Shown here in pieces: positions 6,970 through 12,840 of a DNA stretch of 12,840 nucleotides. The position numbers and the translations under genes are program-made. The number at the start of each line of letters is the position of its first letter. Positions within the stretch are counted from its first letter, which is position 1. Source of the stretch: an uncultured Clostridium sp. (lineage in GTDB: Bacteria; Bacillota; Clostridia; UBA1212; UBA1255); the NCBI GenBank assembly GCA_900555605.1, contig USLW01000025.1:1-12840 (forward strand), written 5' to 3'. The notes below the pieces were generated by a model. The model did not search any database. It saw nothing but the letters and a program-made list of their open reading frames with translations, and was not told the origin of the DNA.

Positions 6970-7734
6970 ATGAAAAAGAAACTATTATCCTATATCGGTT
7001 TCATAACGATTTGGGCACTGCTGTTTGCAGGCTGCGGAGTTCCGGATCATAATGGAAAAACAGATATAACTCCTGGAAAAGGCACGGCTTCTCCTGCGGC
7101 GACGGTTACGGTTCTGCCGACGGAAAATGCCGCTGCGACAGATGTGCCGCCAACAGAAGAGCCCACTGAGAAGCCGACTGAAAAACCGGCGCTTCCCACC
7201 ATTGAACCGGGCACGGGACAATACGCAGAAGGAATTGCGGATCCGGACAGCGCTGCAAAGGTATATTTTTGTGAGAACGGTATTTCCGGTCAAAATCAAA
7301 AGGCAGAGTACAACACAGGTTCCATGTGCATACAATTTTTCCCGACAACGACCTTTGATGCGATCGGTGTGCACTGTCCGACCTGGACGGCAAAATCCGG
7401 ATATTATGTAACCTTCTACTTGTATGCGTGGGCAGGCAGCTATGAGGCAACGATTCAATCAGATACGATTGCAGAAGGTGAGTTTTCAGACTGGCCGGAT
7501 GGGGAAGAGGTTACGCTTCGCTTTGACGAGCCGCTGCCAGATGGAGAATATCTTTTAGAAATGGTATGCGGAGGGATTACCACCGGCGTCTGGTATCAGC
7601 CGCAGGAGCATGTTGGCCAGCGGGCATATCGCGATGATGAGATCTGGTATGATGCCTCTATCCGCTTTTGTGTTTATTATACCCAGACTCCGAATCAGCC
7701 CTTCGGACCGCTTTCCGATTCCGGTCTGGAGTAA
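6970..7734 (+). CDS. SP2: lipoprotein with one copy of the shared YxW domain
   Basis: The 254-residue product opens with a lipoprotein signal peptide: MKKK, a hydrophobic core and LLFAGC, with Cys22 as the lipidated residue. The -3 position is Phe, slightly off the usual Leu/Val/Ile. A Pro/Thr-rich stalk follows (about 35-80) with tandem PTEKP units. The rest (about 85-247) is one copy of the shared domain: VHCPTW (134-139, nearly the LHCPTW of SP1 copy A), Trp154/Tyr158 in LYAWAGSYEAT, GEYLL (192-196) and the closing FGPLSDS. It has no catalytic motif I recognise and is probably a membrane-tethered binding protein. The start is supported by AAGGGA at 6952-6957, a slightly long 12-base spacing. 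It is likely co-transcribed with SP1 across the hairpin-containing gap of 116 bases. Confidence 0.88.
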   Translation: MKKKLLSYIGFITIWALLFAGCGVPDHNGKTDITPGKGTASPAATVTVLPTENAAATDVPPTEEPTEKPTEKPALPTIEPGTGQYAEGIADPDSAAKVYFCENGISGQNQKAEYNTGSMCIQFFPTTTFDAIGVHCPTWTAKSGYYVTFYLYAWAGSYEATIQSDTIAEGEFSDWPDGEEVTLRFDEPLPDGEYLLEMVCGGITTGVWYQPQEHVGQRAYRDDEIWYDASIRFCVYYTQTPNQPFGPLSDSGLE

Positions 7735-7826
7735 TCAAATTTTTATCATGTATAAATCTTTTTACTTTTCACGCCCTGCCGGCCGGGAATATGACCGGTT
7801 TCTTATTATATTTTAGATTTATTCTC

Positions 7827-7838
7827 ATAAGCGCTTAT
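7827..7838. promoter_or_regulatory. 12-base palindrome with a LacI-family operator core upstream of SP3
   Basis: ATAAGCGCTTAT is a perfect palindrome 98 bases before the SP3 start. Its centre AAGCGCTT fits the AANCGNTT core bound by LacI/GalR-family regulators. The outer bases do not match the TG...CA ends of a catabolite-response element. The 201-base gap between SP2 and SP3 otherwise holds no gene and no convincing -35/-10 pair. An operator for SP3 is possible; no LacI gene is in the window. Confidence 0.35.
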
Positions 7839-7935
7839 CGGCTGTACTGCGTAAAATGCATGTTCCGCCGCTGCTGTATTTTGCCCTTGCGATAGGCGCT
7901 GGAAGAGAATGGCCGCGGCGGGGAAATGAGGCATT

Positions 7936-10401
7936 ATGAAACGGAAGACCTTGATTATGTATTTATCTGCTGCACTTTGCGTCTGCTGTGCGTTGGCAGC
8001 TTTCGGAACGGCAGCGCCGCTGTGGCAGGCTGCGGAAGAAAACCGCCTCGTCTGTTTTTATGAAGATACGGAGGCTGCGCCGCAGGAGGTTGCGACTACT
8101 GAGAATGAATGCTACGGGATTCGCTTTCATGCAACCGGGTCCTTCAAAAAGATTGAAATATATGTGCAGCAGGTTCGCCTGTCTGTGAGCAGGATGAAGC
8201 TGTCGCTTTATAAATGGGATCAGACGTATCAAAAGACCATTCGTTCCGTGCCTGTCTATGAAAATACCGCAGAGGGGTTTTCCAGAAGAAGCTATGTGGC
8301 ATTTGCATTTCCGGATTATGAGCAGATGACCGGAGAAGGCGAATATCTTGCGGTGTTCAGCGGATTCGGCGGTAATCCTACGCTCAATAAATATAAAAAT
8401 GATATGGAAAATGTAGAACTATATTTCGGAGGTGTTTTAATGGGGGGCAGTTTGGTTGCCAATCTCGAATACGGCAATGCGCCGGCAGTGCCGCTGGGCA
8501 CGTTATCTGAAAAAGGCGGTACGCAGGCAAACGGCGTGGAAATTGCGGGACCGGATACCTGGGCGGCAACAGATGGATTAGGCAGAACGCTGCCTGATCA
8601 CAGCAGTACCGGGAATGTCCGAGAGGAAAAATTTGTCGGTATGTTTTATTGGACTTGGCACTGCCGTTTTTATACGTTGCCCAGCGGAGACGTCACACAG
8701 GTGTTGCGCGAACACCCGGAAATCGTACATGATTACAAAAGTCCGCTGTGGGAGGGCAAAACACAATTTTTCTGGAATGAGCCGGTCTACGGATATTATA
8801 ACGGATTGGATCAATGGGTATTTCGAAAACAAGCGGAACTCCTGGCTGATGCCGGTGTGGATGTCATCATTTTTGACAACTCAAACGGGACAGATACGTT
8901 TATGGAAGGACTGCTTGTTTTGCTGGAGACCTTTGCCCAGGCGCGTGCGGATGGGGTCCGAACGCCGCAGGTTTCCTTTCTGCTGCCCTTTTGGGATTAC
9001 GAAAACGTAGCCATTCAGCTGCGCGAGCTGTATGAAAAAATTTATTCGGTAGGCAAATACAAGGAATTATGGTTTTATTGGAAGGGAAAGCCTCTGATGA
9101 TGGGGTCCCCCGATCATTTAGATGTGCACGATCCTGATGATAAAGAGATCTTTGACTTCTTCACATATCGTCCTTGTCAGCCCTCTTATACAACGGGACA
9201 GGAATATCCGGGACAGTGGGGATGGCTTTCCGTATATCCGCAGAAGGTTTATACGAATTTAGATGGTACGCCGGAGCAGATATCTGTAGGCGTGGCGCAG
9301 AATCATAATGAAAAGATCGGCTTAACTGCCATGAATGGCGAAAATGTATTCGGCCGGACTTATTCCGGAAAATTAGGCGGATATGATACGCGTGAAGACG
9401 CAAAATTATACGGGGCTAATTTTGCGGAGCAGTTTGAGTATGCGCTGGAGGTTGATCCGGAGTTTATATTTATTACCGGATGGAATGAATGGCGCGCCGG
9501 TCGTTATGATGAATGGTGCGGTGTGGTGAATGCTTTTCCGGATACCTTTGATGATACCTACAGCCGCGATATCGAACCGTCAAAGGGTGATTTAAAAGAT
9601 CATTATTATTATCAAATGGTTTCTTATATCCGCCGCTTCAAGGGCACAAATCCCTTGCCGGCTGCCTCTGAAAGCAAAACCATCGATATCTATTCTGAGG
9701 AGGACCAATGGGCGGCTGTGTCGCCGAATTATCTGGCATATGGCGGAAATACGCTGGCTCGCGACTGCGACGGCTATACGCCGTATCACTATACGAATCA
9801 TACGGGCCGCAACGATATTACAGGCGCAAAGCTGACATACGATCAGGAATATCTTTATTTTATGGTTGAAACGGCAGGGGTGCTGACTTCACCTTCTGAT
9901 CCGGGCTGGATGCGGCTGTTTATTGATGTAGAAGGTATGGAAGCGGCAAATTGGGAAACCTTTGAATATGTTGTTAACAGAGTGAATCCCGGAGAAACGG
10001 CGGTTCTGGAGCGTTCCTTAGGAGGATGGAACTGGGAAGAGGTCGGACAGGTCGCATATCATGTCAGCGGCAATCGTCTGCAGATTAAAATTCCGCGTAT
10101 GCTGATCGGCGTGTCGGCGGCAGACTTTACGATCCATTTTAAATGGTCTGATAATATGCAGGCAGAAGGTGATATCATGGACTTTTACAATAATGGCGAC
10201 GTTGCCCCTGGCGGCCGTTTTAAATATACGTTCAGCAGCGGAAAGGGCAGTCTGAATCCGCAGGAGCCGGCGTCTCCGGAAAGAATGTCCACGGGTCAAA
10301 AGATCTTATTGGCTTCTGTGGGCGCGGGAGTACTGATCGGTGCGGCAGTCGGCGGAATCTGTATCGGCAAAAAATGCAAATCGAAAAAGGCCCAGGCGTA
10401 A
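7936..10401 (+). CDS. SP3: membrane-anchored glycoside-hydrolase-like protein with an N-terminal YxW domain and a C-terminal CBM9-like domain
   Basis: The 821-residue product has a signal peptide (about 1-27, ending near GTAA) and four regions. Residues 38-192 are one copy of the shared domain (Trp94/Tyr98 in LYKWDQTY, GEYLA at 135-139, closing PLGTLSEK). Residues 230-575 look like a TIM-barrel glycoside hydrolase resembling GH99/GH71-type proteins: VGMFYWTWH (234-242), a WVFRKQAELLADAGVDVIIFDNSN strand with Asp314, ITGWNEW (513-519) and the closing YYYQMVSYIRRFKG. Residues 580-765 resemble a CBM9/DOMON-like sandwich (RNDITGAKLTYDQEYLYFMVE and RLFIDVEG). The C-terminus is a membrane span (about 788-811) and a Lys-rich tail. 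If Glu518 matches the first catalytic Glu of GH99, the second one, three residues on, is Ala521. Substrate and activity are inferred only. The gene ends eight bases before the convergent second regulator. Confidence 0.8.
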   Translation: MKRKTLIMYLSAALCVCCALAAFGTAAPLWQAAEENRLVCFYEDTEAAPQEVATTENECYGIRFHATGSFKKIEIYVQQVRLSVSRMKLSLYKWDQTYQKTIRSVPVYENTAEGFSRRSYVAFAFPDYEQMTGEGEYLAVFSGFGGNPTLNKYKNDMENVELYFGGVLMGGSLVANLEYGNAPAVPLGTLSEKGGTQANGVEIAGPDTWAATDGLGRTLPDHSSTGNVREEKFVGMFYWTWHCRFYTLPSGDVTQVLREHPEIVHDYKSPLWEGKTQFFWNEPVYGYYNGLDQWVFRKQAELLADAGVDVIIFDNSNGTDTFMEGLLVLLETFAQARADGVRTPQVSFLLPFWDYENVAIQLRELYEKIYSVGKYKELWFYWKGKPLMMGSPDHLDVHDPDDKEIFDFFTYRPCQPSYTTGQEYPGQWGWLSVYPQKVYTNLDGTPEQISVGVAQNHNEKIGLTAMNGENVFGRTYSGKLGGYDTREDAKLYGANFAEQFEYALEVDPEFIFITGWNEWRAGRYDEWCGVVNAFPDTFDDTYSRDIEPSKGDLKDHYYYQMVSYIRRFKGTNPLPAASESKTIDIYSEEDQWAAVSPNYLAYGGNTLARDCDGYTPYHYTNHTGRNDITGAKLTYDQEYLYFMVETAGVLTSPSDPGWMRLFIDVEGMEAANWETFEYVVNRVNPGETAVLERSLGGWNWEEVGQVAYHVSGNRLQIKIPRMLIGVSAADFTIHFKWSDNMQAEGDIMDFYNNGDVAPGGRFKYTFSSGKGSLNPQEPASPERMSTGQKILLASVGAGVLIGAAVGGICIGKKCKSKKAQA

Positions 10402-10409
10402 GGCGGGAT

Positions 10410-11315
10410 CTATTTTCTTTCATGAGACGCCTGTCTTTGCGTCATGACTTTTTTATATTCCATAGGAGTGAAGGTGGTATACTGCTTAAATGCGGAAGAA
10501 AAATACTGTGAGGAAGAAAAACCGAGGCTGAGCGCAATGTCTGTCACGGTCTGGTCTGTCGTACGCAGCATTTTCTCCGCATACTTGATTTTTTCCCGGA
10601 TGATATATTCCCGCGGCGGAAAACATAATTCTTCTTTAAACTTGGCCTGAAACCTGGGCTTGCTCATATCCACCATGGCAGCTAAATCGTCCAGCGAGAT
10701 GAATTCCGTGATATGTTCGCCGATATACTGGAGAACCGGCTGAAAAACAGATTCCCCGCAGGCAATTTCTTTTTGTGCGCAATCAATCATATACAGCAGC
10801 AGATCTGTAATGGTATTGCGCAGAATTGTCTTTTTAAACGGCGTATTTTCTTCATACAAATCAATCAGCCGCTCAAAGTATCTGCCGCCCCTCGAACCTA
10901 ATGTAACAATCCTCTTTTTTATAAAAGTTTCTTTAAAGCTTTTGACCAAGCAGGCTGTTTCCTCCGGCGTACTGCCTAAACAGCCCGGCCCGAATTGCTC
11001 CATTTTGATAATCATGTAGAAGAATTTCGATTTATCAAAAGGAATCCCGCCTGTGCTGTGTTCCTCATTGGGAAGCGTGACGAATGCCTGACCGGCGTTG
11101 ACGACATAGGTGCTGCCTAAAACCTCATAGGTCTGCCTGCCTTTCAGCTGATATGTAATTTCAAAGGCCGACGGCAGAATCTCGGGAAACAGGGGCACAC
11201 TGTTCTTTTTATATACGACCTTTCCGATATAAAAGGGAAACGCCCGGTCGATTAATTCATAATCTGCAACGATACGGCCGCCGTACTGATCGGTTCCTTT
11301 ATATAAAGATATCAT
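10410..11315 (-). CDS. second AraC family regulator
   Basis: The 301-residue product has an N-terminal half with a cupin-like segment (about 45-100: FEITYQLKGRQTYEVLG, then AGQAFVTLPNEEHS) and an AraC-type C-terminal domain (about 192-290). The two helix-turn-helix units are LDDLAAMVDMSKPRFQAKFK and VTDIALSLGFSSSQYFSSAF, followed by the family signature TPMEYKKV. The start is supported by GGAGGG (11324-11329 on the complementary strand), eight bases ahead. The gene converges on SP3 and diverges from SP4 with 163 bases between them, so SP4 is the likely first target. It is only distantly similar to the first regulator, so the two probably sense different signals or bind different sites. Confidence 0.92.
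   Translation of the reverse strand: MISLYKGTDQYGGRIVADYELIDRAFPFYIGKVVYKKNSVPLFPEILPSAFEITYQLKGRQTYEVLGSTYVVNAGQAFVTLPNEEHSTGGIPFDKSKFFYMIIKMEQFGPGCLGSTPEETACLVKSFKETFIKKRIVTLGSRGGRYFERLIDLYEENTPFKKTILRNTITDLLLYMIDCAQKEIACGESVFQPVLQYIGEHITEFISLDDLAAMVDMSKPRFQAKFKEELCFPPREYIIREKIKYAEKMLRTTDQTVTDIALSLGFSSSQYFSSAFKQYTTFTPMEYKKVMTQRQASHERK
10421..10454 (+). terminator. candidate terminator for SP3
   Basis: CAT+GACGC (10421-10423 and 10426-10430, with a two-base bulge) pairs with GCGTC+ATG (10439-10446) around an eight-base loop, and is followed by AC and a run of six T (10449-10454). It lies just inside the 3' end of the convergent regulator gene, where an SP3 transcript would have to stop. The T-run is two bases off the stem and the stem is bulged, so strength is uncertain. 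Confidence 0.4.
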
Positions 11316-11363
11316 CCTGCCATCCCTCCGTTTTTGCCGAATATGAATCCGTGCTGTGCAATT

Positions 11364-11398
11364 GAAAATTTTATATTATAATATCATGATAAATTTTC
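11364..11398. promoter_or_regulatory. AT-rich symmetric promoter/operator region between the second AraC gene and SP4
   Basis: ATTATAAT (11375-11382) is a palindrome that gives a perfect -10 TATAAT on both strands (minus 11375-11380, plus 11377-11382). Beside it is the palindrome TATCATGATA (11382-11391), and the whole is bracketed by the inverted repeat GAAAATTT (11364-11371) and AAATTTTC (11391-11398). On the minus strand this is probably the regulator's -10; its -35 (around 11397-11402) is poor. AT-richness makes some of the symmetry cheap. Confidence 0.4.
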
Positions 11399-11424
11399 GA
11401 ACGCAAGCTGCTGCCCTATTTATT

Positions 11425-11430
11425 TATAAT
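11425..11430 (+). promoter_or_regulatory. candidate -10 box of SP4
   Basis: TATAAT lies 49 bases before the SP4 start codon. The -35 position holds CGCAAG-like sequence, far from consensus, which fits a promoter that needs an activator. It was chosen by match and position alone. Confidence 0.35.
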
Positions 11431-11478
11431 CAAAATGTAATTACGATTCTATTTTAACAAAGAAAGGAATGAATATGA

Positions 11479-12768
11479 ATGATGCTGAAAGAAGGAAAAC
11501 GGAACATCGTAATGGCCATAACGGTACTCCTGCTGATCTGCATGACGGTAGTTCCGTCTTTTGCTGCGGAGCAGCAGCTGAATCCGTACGGAAGCGATGC
11601 GGCGGAGAAGCCGTATTTAAAGGTAACGGACGGAACACTGGCAATGAGAGTCGACGTAACGGGGGGAAATTTTACTGGCTTGATCATTCCCAGCTGGTAT
11701 GTCGGCGTATTTACGCTGTCAATCGGGGTGTATAAATGGGATCAATCGTATGAGGCAACGATTGCGGCAGAGCCGGTGTACGGCGGCACAATACAGGGAA
11801 ACTCACCCGGCGTTTGGATTGATCCGGGACAGCAGGACTTTCGGGTGGATTTTGAACGTGCATTCCCGGAGGGAACATATTTGGTGGTTTTTTATCATAA
11901 TTCCGGCGATCCGCTGCATATACCGCTTCATTCTGCAAGCGACCGGGCAATGTGTTATGTGGACGGCAAGGAGGATCCCGCGATTACGCTGCGCATAACC
12001 TGCCTGACGGATCCGGAGGCGGCGCTGAATGATACGCCGAATGTGAAGGAACCGTTTATGACCGATTCGGCCATGAATGCATACGGCGACGGAGCCGCTT
12101 TAGACGGGACCAGCTATCTTTCTCTGAATAACTATTATACGGTGGCGCAGCGTTTTACCGCGGATAAGGGACTGCTGACGGGAATGCTGATCAATCAGCT
12201 GTTTTTAGCTTCTGATTATGCTGAGATCATGCTGACCCTTTATAAATGGGATACGGATTATGAGACCACCTTAGCTGGGACGGAGATCTTTTACGGTGTG
12301 TTCGAGGCGGAAAAGGATCCCGAGGATGAGACGTATCATGATTTCATTATGCCTTTTAATCGTGCTTTCTCTCAAGGGGATTATTTGGTGGTTTTGGAGT
12401 CTTTGGACGGCGTGAATCTGTGGGCGCATGCACCAAAGGTAGGAATTGAGACCTATCTGGATGACGAGCCGTATGAGGACGGAACCCTAAAGCTCAGCTA
12501 CATGGTCAGCTACACTGCGGAGCTCAATGAAACGCCTGTTTTAAAGCCGACACCTGCGCCGACACAAGTACCCACTGAAAAACCGGAAGCAACGAGTACG
12601 CCTCCCGCTACGTCTGCGGTAACTCCAGGAAAAACGCCAGTGAAATCGGCAAATCAGAAAAATTCTTCAGATAACAATACCATTCTGTACATCGCGGTCA
12701 GTGCGGCCGCAGTCGTTGTAATTGCCGCTGCTGTCATTCTGATTGTACGGGTAAAAAGGAAAAAATAA
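11479..12768 (+). CDS. SP4: membrane-anchored surface protein with two copies of the shared YxW domain
   Basis: The 429-residue product has a signal peptide (MMLKEGKRNIVMAITVLLLI onward, cleavage near SFAAEQ, about 29-30), two copies of the shared domain (about 40-185 and 196-353), a Pro/Thr-rich stalk (about 355-395, including PTEKP as in SP2) and a C-terminal membrane span (about 401-424) with the tail RVKRKK. Copy A has Trp87/Tyr91 in VYKWDQSYEAT and GTYLV at 132-136. Copy B has Trp257/Tyr261 in LYKWDTDYETT and GDYLV at 300-304. There is no catalytic domain and no sorting motif. AAAGGA (11463-11468) precedes the ATG by about ten bases; the next ATG is directly adjacent and equally possible. 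The probable role is an exposed binding protein working with SP1 to SP3, controlled by the divergent AraC gene. Confidence 0.88.
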   Translation: MMLKEGKRNIVMAITVLLLICMTVVPSFAAEQQLNPYGSDAAEKPYLKVTDGTLAMRVDVTGGNFTGLIIPSWYVGVFTLSIGVYKWDQSYEATIAAEPVYGGTIQGNSPGVWIDPGQQDFRVDFERAFPEGTYLVVFYHNSGDPLHIPLHSASDRAMCYVDGKEDPAITLRITCLTDPEAALNDTPNVKEPFMTDSAMNAYGDGAALDGTSYLSLNNYYTVAQRFTADKGLLTGMLINQLFLASDYAEIMLTLYKWDTDYETTLAGTEIFYGVFEAEKDPEDETYHDFIMPFNRAFSQGDYLVVLESLDGVNLWAHAPKVGIETYLDDEPYEDGTLKLSYMVSYTAELNETPVLKPTPAPTQVPTEKPEATSTPPATSAVTPGKTPVKSANQKNSSDNNTILYIAVSAAAVVVIAAAVILIVRVKRKK

Positions 12769-12784
12769 GCAGAAAAAGATCGGT

Positions 12785-12815
12785 GCACGCCGTGCTGCCG
12801 CAGCTGCCGGCGTGC
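12785..12815 (+). repeat. GC-rich stem-loop after SP4
   Basis: GCACGCCG (12785-12792) and CGGCGTGC (12808-12815) form a perfect eight-base stem 16 bases after the SP4 stop. The loop contains a smaller GCTG/CAGC pairing. There is no T-run after it (CGAGGGTCAAAAG), so it is not a standard terminator; it may stabilise the 3' end. The window ends 25 bases later. Confidence 0.45.
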
Positions 12816-12840
12816 CGAGGGTCAAAAGCTGCGGAGAAAC

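Noticed and set aside
6985..7458. Long antisense open frame opposite SP2 (157 codons)
   Set aside because: Arg/Ser/Cys-rich shadow translation with no ribosome binding site; SP2 on the other strand has a lipobox and clear homology to its neighbours.
7739..7763. AT-only stem (TTTAT/ATAAA) followed by T-rich sequence after SP2, as a terminator
   Set aside because: A five-base A/T stem is too weak to support a terminator call.
7778..7800. Clustered CCGG palindromes after SP2 (GCCGGCCGG and ACCGGT)
   Set aside because: Only four-base pairings are possible between them; no stable hairpin or repeat family is evident.
10283..10305. STGQ before the SP3 membrane span as a real sorting motif
   Set aside because: It lacks the Pro and the x-P-x-T-G order; a plain C-terminal membrane anchor explains the sequence.
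11313..11324. Four-codon mini-ORF (ATGGCAGGATGA) overlapping the start of the second AraC gene
   Set aside because: The ATGA overlap is striking, but the shared Shine-Dalgarno is better placed for the regulator start and the mini-ORF is likely chance.
1..12840. CRISPR arrays, tRNA or rRNA genes, transposases, integrases, attachment-site repeats
   Set aside because: None was recognised on either strand on reading through; the repeats found are short inverted repeats or protein-level domain copies.

Overview
The window suggests a Gram-positive anaerobe of the class Clostridia. Ribosome binding sites are strong (AGGAGG/AAGGAG), base composition is moderate, there is a ferredoxin-dependent 2-oxoacid oxidoreductase subunit, an aroB-aroK-aroQ-yqeG-M24 peptidase gene order, AraC regulators with an N-terminal cupin-like half, and surface proteins with a lipobox, an NPxTG-like C-terminus or a C-terminal membrane anchor. 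I cannot name the species.

Region 1 (1-4072, + strand) is housekeeping. It holds the 3' end of a 2-oxoacid:ferredoxin oxidoreductase gamma subunit, then aroB, aroK and aroQ (shikimate pathway steps 2, 5 and 3), a YqeG-type HAD phosphatase whose stop codon lies inside a terminator hairpin, and an M24 Xaa-Pro peptidase with all catalytic residues present. Gaps are short and each gene has its own Shine-Dalgarno.

Region 2 (4061-12768) is an accessory block of exported proteins and regulators: an AraC regulator on the minus strand; divergent from it, a 517-residue surface protein (SP1), a 254-residue lipoprotein (SP2) and an 821-residue glycoside-hydrolase-like membrane-anchored protein (SP3) on the plus strand; a second AraC regulator on the minus strand; and divergent from that, a 429-residue membrane-anchored protein (SP4). 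No transporter, transposase, integrase, tRNA, rRNA or CRISPR array was seen.

The main discovery is that SP1, SP2, SP3 and SP4 all carry the same domain of about 150 residues, six copies in total (SP1 two, SP2 one, SP3 one, SP4 two). I do not recognise it as a named family. Each copy has an aromatic core Y/F-x-W with an invariant Tyr four residues after the Trp, then 37 to 45 residues later a Gly-(Glu/Asp/Thr)-Tyr-Leu strand. Four copies end in a G-x-(Leu/Ile)-(Ser/Asn) tail. The copies are linked to a CBM6/35-like domain (SP1), a TIM-barrel glycoside-hydrolase-like domain plus a CBM9-like domain (SP3), and three kinds of surface tether. The most economical reading is a regulated cell-surface system that binds and perhaps cleaves an extracellular glycan, built around an undescribed beta-rich module. 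Function is inferred from architecture and context only.
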